From: Montifringilla adamsi
Lineage: Eukaryota; Chordata; Aves; Passeriformes; Passeridae
Direction of reading: 5' to 3'
Assembly (NCBI GenBank): GCA_017590115.1
Contig: JAGGNK010015558.1
Coordinates: 359,841 to 423,840, forward strand
DNA length: 64,000 nucleotides
Position 1 is the stretch's first letter, and every line of letters begins with the position of its first letter. The notes under the pieces were generated by a model. The model was not told where the DNA came from. It saw only the letters and a list, made by a program, of their open reading frames with translations, and did no database searches. The translations under genes were made by a program, and so were the position numbers. This document shows, piece by piece, positions 27,352 through 37,585 of this stretch.

Positions 27352-27827
27352 AGCATTGCAGCCTGATGTCCCTTAACAAAACCACTTCTGTGGGTTTTTG
27401 CAGAAGTGGGGTGCACTGAGACAGCTTTATAAATAATCTCATTCCTAATGGAGAAATGAAAAAATTAGCAGTAATGTATAAACGTATGAAGCCAGGAAAA
27501 AAATTGAGTTCTTCAGCCTGTTTTGATGTCTCCCCCTGCTTTTCAGTCTTAAGAGTTTTCAGGAAATGAATGAGATTCAGAGCCCAGAAGGGGCTTAGTC
27601 ATTTCTGTCAGAGAGAAATATTTGGTTTTAATTTGTTTTTTTGGACGTAGGAAGGGATTCAGGTGCAGGGAAGAACAAAAGGATTTTTTTTTTAATGTTG
27701 AAAACAGACTGTTTGGCTCAGCTCTGTAACCCAAACAGAATGTTTTGACTGGAAAACAGGGATGCAATGCAAAACAGTCTTGATAGTGCCTGTCATTTAC
27801 AGCCCCACCTACCTTGCAGTAGCTGAC

Positions 27828-27859
27828 CCTGTCTGAATCAGCCAGCAGCATGTCCTTCA
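27828..27859. repeat. 32-bp direct repeat, copy 2
   Basis: This is an exact second copy of the sequence at 27320-27351 in the same orientation. Because both flanks differ, it looks like a short templated insertion or edges of an unrecognised element rather than a larger duplication. Confidence 0.9.
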
Positions 27860-28469
27860 GATCATAGGAGTGGTTTCGTTTGTGCATTGATGGAAAATGG
27901 CATTTTATACCATTGAAATTAAATAGTATTTTATACCATTTAAATATGAATATGTTGAAGAAGTCTTGTGTTTTCCTTTTTTTCCTTATTTTGTTCCAGC
28001 TTGCTACAGAATGCAGTTGAATTATGTTGGGCTTTTTTCCACAATATTGGTCTGTGTGTATGTTTATTTCTGGATAGTTTTCTTTATGTTGTGTTTTCTT
28101 TGTGGTTCCCCGCTCCCTGCCTTTATGCCACATTTGAATTCTTCCCCAGGGGAATGGGAAAATAAAGTGAAAAGTGTAGGAAAATGCCATTTGTTCTGCC
28201 ACCGTGAGGAAGTATAAGAGAAGGAGGTAAAAGAAGATAACTGAAACTAGAAATTGTTCTTAAGGGAAAGAATTGCTGATCTCCTGTTATTTCAGAACTT
28301 TATCATCTTTAAATGAAAATATTTTCTTTATAGGCAGGTCTGTTTAAAAAGCTTATAATCAGTCATCATGTCTTTGATTTTTTTTTTTTTTAATTTTTTT
28401 TCTTTTGGTTTTTTAGTTGTTTTGTTTTGTTTTGGTATTGCTGATTCTGGAATAGGACAACAGCAGATT

Positions 28470-28635
28470 TTGGATGTAAGTGTCCCTGGAGGTGATCTGG
28501 TCCTACCCTCCACTTGGAGCAGGGCTAGCTTTAGAGCTGTATCAGGTTGCAAAGGATCAGGTTTCCAAGGACAGATAGTGGGACACCTGTCCCAGTGCTT
28601 CACTGTCCTTGTGGTGAAAAATCCTTATACTGAAG
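28470..28635 (-). mobile_element. CR1 retrotransposon 3' fragment, antisense
   Basis: Reading the + strand, the segment GGAGGTGATCTGGTCCTACC, then GAGCAGGG, then CAGGTTGCAAAGGATC, then CCCAGTGCTTCACTGTCC follows the reverse complement of the avian CR1 3' region block by block. The insertion is therefore on the minus strand. It is 5'-truncated and diverged, as usual for old CR1 copies. Confidence 0.8.
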
Positions 28636-30334
28636 AGCATACTTACCATTCCATTTATCCTTCTGAGTAGACAGTTCAAATCCCAGATTTTACTGTTGTG
28701 AAGATATTAGTAATTGCTTTATGTCATCAGTTTCTGTCCACTCCTGGGCAAGCCATGTGGGACTATTAAGAAGAGTAGCCCAGCAAACACATCATCTAGA
28801 GAGGTAAAGGACAGAAAAGAATGTGAGTGCTGTTTCTGACTAAGTGCATCAGGGCTGAAAGCAGACAGTGAACCTGCGGGGTGGTTCAGCTACCATGTGC
28901 ATTCAAGCTGGCCATGAACAAATTTAGCATAAGGTTAGATGGTTGTTAGGTTAGGCCGATAAAGATCAGTTACTAGACTATTTGTGGTGAGATAGTAGAA
29001 GTTATTGTTTTAGATGGTGGTTTCAGAAGACAGAGATTAATTACTGTTATTTTTAAAACTTGTTCTTTCGCAGCAGACTTATTCCTACTGCTTTGTTCGT
29101 AAGATTTGGCTGCCAGAAGAGTAACTTTATTTACTGCTGTGTTGGAGCAGAGAGAAGGCTATTCCTCATCAGGGAGAGGGCTTTTTAAGGGCTCCTTTTT
29201 TGCTGAGTGGGAAAGTGCTAATCTTATCATCCTCAGAGCAAGCTTATCTGGCTTTTTTTAACATTGTTACAGTATACATTGAAACCCAGTGGCCTCAGGC
29301 CAACGTTCAGAGTAAAATTTGCCTTTTTGTTTCAACGCATTTAGTCTGAGGATTGGGGCTGCATCTACAGATATTTGGCATGCTTAATATTGTATGATGT
29401 ATTTGCATGTGTTTTAATTAGATTAATTTGTCTGTTGTCTTGTTACTAACAGTGTAGTGTAGTGTAGTATGGTCTAGTTGGAAGCATCTGAAGAACACAG
29501 CTTGATGTCTAAAGTGGGACTTTACAGAGTTTCAGTATTCCAGATCAAGCAGCAAATCTGAAAACTTTTTTTTTTTTTTTTCCTGTGAATGGATAATATT
29601 TGTTCAGGGTCTGCATTTTGGACCACGTAATTTCCTGGGTATTTAAACTTGAACTCCCTGGTGTATATATAAACACTCCAGACAAGGTTTTCTGTTGGGG
29701 TCCAGATGGGTGGCACAGCCTTGAGTCTGCTGAAGTCCTTTCAGGGGAGACTCTGAAGTACAGAAATAGCACTGGGGCCAGATGATGTGATCAATCTCTA
29801 TTCAGATATACAGCTAGTGAAAGGGATCATACTGGCACACATTTTCATACTGTGCCTGACTTCATTCTCCGAGTGAGTGAGAGATCTGGGCTTTGAGCAT
29901 TGTTTTTCATTTCTGACGTTGGTATAATGGGAAAGGCATCCACGTCTAAACAGCAGAGACTTCTCCTAGCTGATTCTTGCATTGTGGTCCGTCTGATGTT
30001 TTCTTGTCTTCTGCCCTGGATTTCCCTCTGCACCATGCCCTATTTTCAATTACTCTCCAATGGAGGGAACAGGGTATGCATCCATCAGTGATCAGTGGAA
30101 ATTTGCAGCTGTGTGTGTTCAAATCACATCTGGCTGAGGAGGAAATTGTACTGTGGTCTCTCTTTTTTGAAGTAGCACATCATCCACAGGTTTTGGGAAG
30201 CTTTAACTGTGCTTATTTTGATTTCCTCCATAGAAGAAGGCCTCAGATCCAGGCAGACCAAGGTGTTTGATGAGTAGTGTTTGACTGGGCTTTGAAACAG
30301 TGAGTTTCAGTCAGATCTTCCGGGCTCCATTGGT

Positions 30335-30465
30335 CAAGCCAGGTTAGATGGTGCTTTGAGAAACTTCCTCTAGTGGAAGCTGTCCCTGTCCATGGCAGGA
30401 TCTTTGGAGTAGGTGATCTTTGAAGTTTAATTCCAATCCAGGCCTTTCAGTGGTTCCATGTTGCT
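30335..30465 (+). mobile_element. CR1 retrotransposon 3' fragment, sense
   Basis: The order GCCAGGTTAGATGGTGCTTT, GAGAAACTTCCTCTAGTGGA, GTCCCTGTCCATGGCAGG, GTGATCTTTGAAG and CCAATCCAGGCC tracks the CR1 consensus 3' end on the + strand. The terminal octamers have decayed. Confidence 0.85.
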
Positions 30466-32214
30466 TATGGTTCCATTTAGCAAAGCAATCTGCAAATACT
30501 TGAGTTGGATTCAGTGGTATAAAGGTTGCACATGCTCAAAAACTTTGAAACATCTGTGCTATCACGTGTCATAGATGTGTGAACACTATAGATCACGTTA
30601 GTGTTAATAACTAAAATGTAGCAATGATCATCCTTTCCAAAGAGTGCAATTAGAAACATTTTGTAGACCTTGGAGGAAAAAAACACCCCATGATTCATTA
30701 CTTTCCTCTGTGGCCCTGGATCCTGTGCCCAGATGGACATATATTTTCCTATAATCTGAAATGGGAAGACCAAGAAAAAATTTTAAAGACTGAAACTTGT
30801 GGAGAAAATTGTTGCATAGGCAGGCGGTCAGGTCACGTATTGGCTAGCCACAGTGAGATGAAGTTTAAAAAAAAATGGTGTGACATTTTATATGTGTGTT
30901 CCACAAATACTTAGGTACATATTATGTAAATGTTTAGCAATATTCTGGTATAAAGAATTCTCCCTGTGTCTTGTTAATGAGTCTACTTCTGTTAGAACTG
31001 CAATAAAAATAGTTTTCAGACACTACATTCAAGTGTGCTGGCTGTTAAAGTGCTGGAGGCTGTGCCCTGAAGCTCCCTTTTACTCTGATGCCTGCAATTT
31101 CTTTCATTTATTGAAGGAAGCATGGCATGTTTTTCTGGGATTTGACTGTCTGGAAGTTTTGATTCTACTTGAAATGGAAAAGTAAAAACTCTGGATAGGT
31201 TGCCACCAAATACTCAATACCAAATACTCAGATAAAAAACTGTATCATCAGTGGAGATGCTACAGTGATTTTCCCTCTAGTGGTAGGGAAAGTTCCTTAA
31301 GTTCCTTGCAATTCTGGTTCTATGGGATATTTGGAATATAATAGCACTCTAAGTCGAACATTTTCAAAAGAGGCTAATGACTTTTCCCCCATTGCCTCCA
31401 GAGAAGACATTCAGCTTTGTAGAAGGCAACTCTTCTGTTAGAATGTCCAGAGAGGATGTATTTGGCTGAGACATGGCAGCAGCCTTCAATTATGTAAAAG
31501 GAAGCTGTGAAGGGAAAGAAATGGAGATTTCAGTGACATTTCTTAAATCACTGGAAACCTGACATATTTTAGCTAATTGTTCTGCAATCTGTAGAGCAAT
31601 GGTCCCTAAATACTTGACCCTTGTGGAGGAACCCTTATGTTTAACTTCTTACCAAAATCTCAGTGTAAGAAACTGGTTGAGTAGCACTTGAGAATATTTT
31701 ATTTATTGCCTTTAAATTGCAGAGACCTTTTGTTTGAGAATGTATGTATTAAGGCAAATAAATCCTTCCTTGAAGACAGTCCAGGGAATGGTGTGAATGA
31801 TGATTCAGCATCTAGTGACTAAGTAATGGTTGTGTACTCTTTTATTGAAGTTGACGATTATATACTAAAAAGTGGAGAGGAGAGGAAGGATTGGCACATG
31901 AAGTCACCTTTTGAGAAGAGAGAAGCAGGAATTATCGGGCATATTCTATGTATGTGTGTGTTATTTTATAGCTTATAAGCTTATATGGATCTCTTACTGT
32001 CCTGATAAGCAGACTGTCTTGAGAAATCGTATCCCTTTTCTTAATCTTTTTAAAATTTTTTAGTTAGATACTTGGCTGTGCTGCTGGATGTTTTGTATTG
32101 CTGAGGCAAGGCAAATTACAGAAAAATTGCTTTTTAGCTATCATCTCCACTGGGACATTTTCTGGTCCTGAATGCTATACTGCATACAGAGAAAGAGAAA
32201 AATAATAATTAATT

Positions 32215-32244
32215 AACAGCTGGAATGATCTTAATTCCAGCTGT
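32215..32244. repeat. 12-bp inverted repeat with 6-nt loop
   Basis: AACAGCTGGAAT (32215-32226) is the exact reverse complement of ATTCCAGCTGTT (32233-32244), loop GATCTT. Each arm holds an E-box CAGCTG. It sits 246 bases upstream of the ankyrin exon. Confidence 0.9.
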
Positions 32245-32490
32245 TTTCTTTGACGGAAGACATTAGATAGCATTTAGCTATTCTTTAGCTCTGCATATGC
32301 AATTAAGTATGTGACTGCTATTTTCAGTGAAAGACCTAACGTCTTCTGCCAAAACAATTTCGTAGGTCTGAACTGAGCTGTGTTATTTCTGCAGATAGTA
32401 GATAATAAGTGTCTTTTGATGCTTACCAGCAAGTAGAATGCTGGGGTGTGTTACTGATGATTTTGATCTGCTTGCTGTGTTTTTTTTAAG

Positions 32491-32674
32491 GGCCTGAACA
32501 AAGAGAAACTCTTCTCCACCTTGTGATGATTCTGGGCTTGGTTAAGCTTTCCCTGTTCTTGGCAGCCCAGCCTGGAGGGTCATCAGCATTAGCATTACCT
32601 AATGAGGATGGAGCAACACCGTTAGATTTGGCTTTACAGAATGGACACTCCAAACTTGTTGCGATCTTTACAAA
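32491..32674 (+). CDS. ARHGEF28: ARHGEF28 coding exon B (ankyrin-type repeats)
   Basis: The acceptor is a T-run ending TTTAAG and the exon begins with two bases completing a glycine. It reads PEQRETLLHLVMILGLVKLS, then a short linker, then ALPNEDGATPLDLALQNGHS followed by KLVAIFT. The second block has the ankyrin signature G-x-T-P-L-x-x-A-x-x-x-G-H-x-x-L-V. The first (ETLLHL...GL-KL) looks like a preceding ankyrin-like unit. It is close to the mammalian ARHGEF28 segment with ALPNEEGATPLDLALREGHS. The donor is ACAAA/GTGTGA, leaving two bases (AA) for the next exon. Ankyrin-like units of this kind usually mediate protein binding; the partner is not evident from the sequence. Phase 1 in and phase 2 out fit both neighbours. 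Confidence 0.97.
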
Positions 32675-33929
32675 GTGTGATAATGGTTTGCTCTTTTCTA
32701 TGAAAATGTCTTGTCATTTAAGGGATGTGGGGAATGCCGTTGTTTATCTGGAGAGAGTTGCCTATTTAGTGCTGGTTTCTGCTGATTTTTGTCAATATTA
32801 TGATTTTAAATGGCAAATTCACATTTACAATTGTAGGAAGCTTATTATTTGTGTCCTTCATTACATTTGAAGTCAATTAATAGTCAGTTAAATGATAGAG
32901 GACCAGCTGCACCATCAGGTACCTCTGTCAGCACTGTATCAGCTGAATCCTGACACACTAAAAACAAGTAAAGACATTCCTTAAAAATATATATATAAAG
33001 AAATACTTATATATGAACAGAACTATAGGACTCCTGACTTCCACAAAACCTCAGCAGACTTTGTGAGCCCTCTAAAGCTCAAGTTTGAACAAACAAATGA
33101 GGGAGAATCAGCAACAAAGACAGTGCTGCAGTTATGATTCTGTTTTGCTGGAGAGCTGCCACACTGACAAATTACTTAAAGGACAAGTGCTTTGTGGCAC
33201 CTTTCAGCTGTCTGGAGCTCAGTCTGTACAGTCCTGAGGAGCTGCATGGGTGTATGTATGTGTCTTGGGATACCAAATGGTAATCACCAGACACCCCTTC
33301 TTACTCTTGGCTTTTCTTTGCAAATAGAGACATGCAATAATTGGGATATATTTTTATTTTGGTATGTGCTTCTTTCAGTTTTGGCTCCATGCAGCCTGTA
33401 GTTTATGTGAGACTTATCTGTACTTCAGCTTAAAAAAAATACAGCATGGGTACAGTACATTATGTTATGACTGTTATGTCCAAACAATACTGTATTCCCT
33501 TGAGATACTTTCTGTTTTTCACTCTTGTAGGATAACAAATCTGCTAGCTGCCAGTTGTGTCCTACTGCTATATATGGCAACATTGACAGGAAAAGGTAGT
33601 ATTGCTCAGCAGTAAGGAGAAATAGGTATTGTCACGGCTTGTTCATTCTGGCTTCTTTAAGTACTGAGTAACTGTCTAGAGGTAACATTGTTTTTTCCCA
33701 TTTGGTTGCTAGAAGTAGCTCTGTGTTCTAAAGGCTGGAAGGAGTCATTGGTACGATTTTTGTTTGCCCAGCTGTGTTTTCGGTGGATGTTTCAGGTTTT
33801 CTGACTCTGGTTTTTGTGGCGGGTCGTTGGGTCCTGACGGGCTGTGCTGGAGGCGAGCCGGAAGCTCACGGTGGCAGAGCTTTCATTCTGCCTGTGCAGG
33901 GAGCATCTGCACAGAGTGTGTCATTTCAG
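32675..33929 (+). other. ARHGEF28: ARHGEF28 intron, 1.26 kb
   Basis: A short intron with no recognised repeat. Its last 150 bases (about 33,778-33,870) carry a small pocket of CpG dinucleotides that stands out from the AT-rich surroundings. Confidence 0.85.
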
Positions 33930-34109
33930 CTTCCAGGGCAGTCAGTCGCTTGACATTTCAAGAGCAGAGATCAGCGAGGGTGCCTGCATACAGTTTGTTC
34001 ATTCATCTGGAGCTCTGGTGCTGACATTCGGTCACACTGCACAGCACTTGCTGGAGTCAGACATAAAGCTCTTCAGAAAATACTTCTGGGACAGACCACT
34101 TCTTTACCG
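33930..34109 (+). CDS. ARHGEF28: ARHGEF28 coding exon C (conserved DIKLFRKYFWDR segment)
   Basis: The acceptor is TCATTTCAG before 33930. The first base C completes AA|C (Asn) from the previous exon, giving TNFQG exactly as in mammals. A second CAG at 33934-33936 would start the exon in the wrong phase and was rejected. The frame goes on SLDISRAEISEGACIQFVHS, then LTFGHTAQHLLESDIKLFRK and YFWDRPLLY. The HTA-HLLE-DIKLFRKYFWDR block is almost identical to the mammalian protein, so this is the best conserved part of the region in the window. It ends TACCG/GTACCA with two bases of an arginine codon left over. The length of 180 nt keeps phase 2 at both ends. Confidence 0.97.
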
Positions 34110-35342
34110 GTACCACAGATTTTCTTCATGATTTCCAGCTGTAGACTTTTCAGGCTGGATTTGTTTTCATTGAATAGCCTTTTAATTTAAGCTGCCATGT
34201 CACTGATCACCAGTATAATTTCATGATTACTGTTGTGGGTTTCTACTTTGTGTATACATTGTATGTCTGAAGCTGGAGCATAAGAGGTGTTGAGAACTTT
34301 GTAAAAACCTTTTTTGCCTCCCAAGTTGTTTTTTAATCATGGTAGATTCTAAAGGGAGTATCTTTCCCTGAAATCTCTGTGTCTTCAATTGCATTGCCAT
34401 TGTATTCATGATTGTACTTTGAAATTTGTAATTTAATTCCATTATTTTGGTAGTGTAATGCCTGGGAGCCTTTATCAAGAGGCAACCCTGGTCTGTTATT
34501 TACAGCAGAAATAGAGGGTACAGACTTTTTCCACAGAGTTTAGTTTAGTTTTTCTTATTTTAGTGTAAAATGTCTGAAGCACCATTGTCATGTCCTTCAG
34601 GACATCTTGATTCAATACAATAAAGAGAATGCTTGAATGCATAAGTTCTTTAATAGCAATGCAGATGCTTACCTGTATTTTTAGATTGAGACTACACAAC
34701 ATACATAAAACTAGTGAGCTAAAAACACACTAAAAGTTGGCTTTTTTTTCTGGTCTTGAAATTAATCTTTTCCATTCTTAGCTTTGGGTTTCCTCATTTG
34801 TGCACTGATTTTCCTTGTGTTGCCTTTTTCTCATGCTGCATTTTTTTAAACTTAGAAAATTATTTATATGTTGTGTTTAATATAGAAACTTAAGTTGCAG
34901 CATACTGTATGGTCCTTATGTATAATCTTACCTAACTATGTTCTTGAAATTTGATTTGTTTCAATACAAAAAAGTTACTCTCTGTAGTTTGTAGAATCCC
35001 TGCAATTTGTGTGTGGCTTTTCCATTAACAATAATGAACTCAAAAGGAAAACCAAGAATATAAACAAGAATTCATTGTTATTTATATGATTGCCTTTTTC
35101 TTGCACTTGCACTTGCAAAGTCCTTGTACTTCATTCAGTCTTTGAAATGGAAAAAGAAACTGTGGCATGTTAGGTATTCTCAAAGACAAAGACTCTGAAA
35201 AGCTAGAAAATTCTGCATTTGATGTTTTCAGGAAAAAGCCTACTGCCCTGGATTTGTTGTTCCCCTTTTGCCGTTCCTCTAGTTGCAGCAGTCTAGGTTC
35301 TGTTGTGGGGACCTTATTCCCCTCCTGCTCAGCATCAGTGTT

Positions 35343-35380
35343 GCAGCACTTTAAATCAAGCAGCACTTTAAATCAAGCAG
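35343..35380. repeat. 17-bp tandem repeat, 2.2 copies
   Basis: The unit GCAGCACTTTAAATCAA occurs at 35343-35359 and 35360-35376, followed by GCAG of a third unit. The identity of the copies points to a recent slippage event. Confidence 0.95.
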
Positions 35381-35516
35381 GAATAGACCAGAATAACTGG
35401 GAAGATCACATGGTTTATTTAGTTAATTTTCTATACATGAGCTGTTATTTTTAGACTATGTATTATATCCAAAAGGAAAGGTAAAATTAATTTTCCTTCT
35501 GTTGCAAACAAGAATT

Positions 35517-35550
35517 TTCAGTTGTATCCAAATCTTCAGTTGTATCCAAA
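35517..35550. repeat. 18-bp tandem duplication
   Basis: TTCAGTTGTATCCAAA at 35517-35532 recurs at 35535-35550, with TC between. It lies only 140 bases from the 17-bp tandem repeat. Confidence 0.95.
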
Positions 35551-37136
35551 GCACTGGGAGGCAGTTATAAATCTTTGGTTGGTATTAGAGATTTCACAGT
35601 ACATAGTCTTTTTAAAATAGAGGTAGAATTTACTGCTGTCCTGGAGTATTCATTTCGTCTACAGAAGACTAAGGCTGTACATCTGGTGTCTTGAGACTGT
35701 ATAAATGACCACATTGCTACTTTATGCTTGAGTCAGAAAGTAATGAACTGAAGAAAGGGAGCTTTGTCTCAGTTATGGTGGCATGTAGTGTTGGATTTGT
35801 GTGAGATGATTGCCTCAGACATCAGCACATCTATTCATGCAAGAGAAGCATGAATCTTTCCGAAGTATATTCTTCACTCTCTGCTGTGTCGGTTCTTTTA
35901 GTTCCTGTTCAATTCCTTAGAAGCCTGAGGAAGTAATGGGAAAGTTAAAACAAGCTGTCAGTAAGCCCAAGTCACTTGTATGGGAGCCATGCCTTCATTC
36001 AGCAGTTCAAAAAGTGGGAACCCTGTGGCCACTCCAGGCAATAGAGATGGGGGAGAGAGTTGAAATTGCTGAAAAAGATGTGGGATTGCTTAAATTCTGT
36101 GTGACCTTCTTGGGGCAGAGATTGCTGTGTGGTAATGGTGTCTGCCAGTGGGATGTGGTTGGTTCATCGTGCACCTCCAGTGGAGACATAGACAGCAGGA
36201 GGAGGTGATCCACGAGGCAGCCTGACCTGCTGCAGGCAGCATGGCCAGTGCAGGGCAGAGGTCCTCTGTGAGAGGAAGAGAGATCTGGGGACTGAGTCAG
36301 AAATGTGTCAGAATAGTGAAAGAAACCAGAAAGAGCAAGCCAGGATAATCATTCAAAATTACTAAGATAGTTTATGATCATTTAAGTAATTTTTTTTGCC
36401 TGGTGATGGACAGATTTAATAGTTTCCTGACTTTCTTCTGACTTTTTCTGCCTGACGTGTTCAAGTGGGGAGCTGCCAACTGTGATCACAGCAAGAGATG
36501 AGCAGAGAAAAATACAACTTGCCCCACTGAGGTGGGGCTTCATGGCTTTCAAATTAGAAATTAGTTTGGCTGCAGTATTCAGTCCAGGGTCATCCCTGGC
36601 TTTTTCTTTTGTGCTCAGGTTACCATGTTTTTTCTCTGTTTGCAGCTCTTGGTAGTTGGCAAATACACAGGCAGTCTACTAGAGGGAAAGACTAGAACCA
36701 AGCAGAGTAGTAGATGAGAGGACACAAAAGAATCCATTCTTTCTTCCTCCCACTTTGTTTTTCATTTCAGTAATTTCTAAAATAGAAGACTGTATCCCAG
36801 CCCCCTCTTCCTTTTGAGCAGGAGTGAGGGAGCAGCCTGTCCAGGAACTACAGACATGGGGAGTGGAGTGTCTCCTGGCTTCCAGACTGGATCTGTCATG
36901 TAGTTAGTGTTTAGTCCTAGTTTATTCTCATTGTATTACCTATCCATCAAAATTGCTTGCTTTACAGGGACGCTTTCAACGTAAACTAGAATTCTGAATG
37001 GAGCTGTTGTGTAAAGCTGTTGTGCTGCTTTTCTCATAGAGAAGAAGGTTGTAAGCAGTGAAGTGCAAATGGTAAATCTGTTCCTTTAGATCTTCCATGT
37101 ATTGTAAGCGGGAGGTGATTTCTCTCTGTAGTTAAA

Positions 37137-37205
37137 AATATTTTATTGGTTTTCCTCTTGAGGGATTGCTGTCAATTTCCTCTGGAAGGTAGCCAATAAA
37201 ATATT
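37137..37205. repeat. 13-bp inverted repeat with 43-nt loop
   Basis: AATATTTTATTGG (37137-37149) is the exact reverse complement of CCAATAAAATATT (37193-37205). Inside it, TTCC and GGAA can extend the stem after small bulges, so the 69-nt unit can fold into a pre-miRNA-sized hairpin. No known microRNA was recognised. Confidence 0.85.
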
Positions 37206-37346
37206 CCTTGTTGAATTTCTCTCAGTCATTTTAGTATTGCTCATAACGTAAGTGTTTCTCAGTCTTTCAATGTTGTTCTTGAGTTTTCAGACAAATGTCA
37301 TGGGCATCAAATACAGTTACTGTAATTTTGATTTTTTTTTATAGAG

Positions 37347-37417
37347 TATTAATTCAGATGGAGTTGAGACAGTGGAAGGCCCAAAAGTGCCCTGCGGTGC
37401 AACACACTCTGGAGAAG
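37347..37417 (+). CDS. ARHGEF28: ARHGEF28 coding exon D (71 nt)
   Basis: The acceptor region is TTTTTTTATAGAG. Using the second AG, the exon starts at 37347, its T completes CG|T (Arg) and the frame reads INSDGVETVEGPKVPCGATH followed by SGE, ending GAAG/GTACAG in phase 1. The tail resembles the mammalian MPSSGAETEEE segment at the right distance from the previous exon. It is also the only frame that leaves the next exon open. The first AG (exon from 37345) would also be open for 24 codons, beginning VLIQMELRQW, but would then hit a stop at once in exon E. Loop-like acidic and Ser/Gly composition suggests a disordered linker. The exon is likely real; the frame choice is a reasoned inference. 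Confidence 0.75.
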
Positions 37418-37530
37418 GTACAGTGTTTTTATTCCATAATGTTGCAATCTTTCAAAGCTCTAGAAAGTTGGCACAGATTCATACACTATTTATTTATTCA
37501 GAAAGATCATGTTTCATATGGTTTTAGAGA

Positions 37531-37585
37531 TGTGTTAGTAGAGAACAGTGTGTTAGTAGAGAACAGATGTGTTAGTAGAGAACAG
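37531..37585. repeat. Three-copy 18-bp tandem repeat
   Basis: TGTGTTAGTAGAGAACAG occurs at 37531-37548, 37549-37566 and 37568-37585, with one extra A between the second and third copies. It starts 113 bases after the end of exon D. Confidence 0.95.

Larger units (their letters stand above)
22178..32490 (+). other. ARHGEF28: ARHGEF28 intron, 10.3 kb
   Basis: No coding exon was recognised. It contains two purine-rich tracts (25223-25264 and 25433-25509), a duplicated 32-bp sequence (27320 and 27828), an antisense CR1 fragment (28470-28635), a sense CR1 fragment (30335-30465) and a 12-bp inverted repeat (32215-32244). A 217-codon open frame on the minus strand (27549-28202) resembles nothing I know and is treated as chance. 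Confidence 0.7.
34110..37346 (+). other. ARHGEF28: ARHGEF28 intron, 3.2 kb
   Basis: No coding sequence was recognised. It has two short tandem duplications (35343-35380 and 35517-35550) and a 13-bp inverted repeat (37137-37205) ending 141 bases before the next exon. Confidence 0.8.

Noticed and set aside
27549..28202. 217-codon open frame on the minus strand
   Set aside because: Longest frame in the window, but its composition (Lys, Phe, Ser, His rich) reads like translated AT-rich intron. It has no recognisable domain, spans one copy of the 32-bp repeat and has no supporting splice or promoter signals.
33934..33937. CAG at 33934-33936 as the exon C acceptor
   Set aside because: It would start exon C in phase 0, which does not fit the phase-2 end of exon B. 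The CAG seven bases upstream restores the conserved TNFQG.
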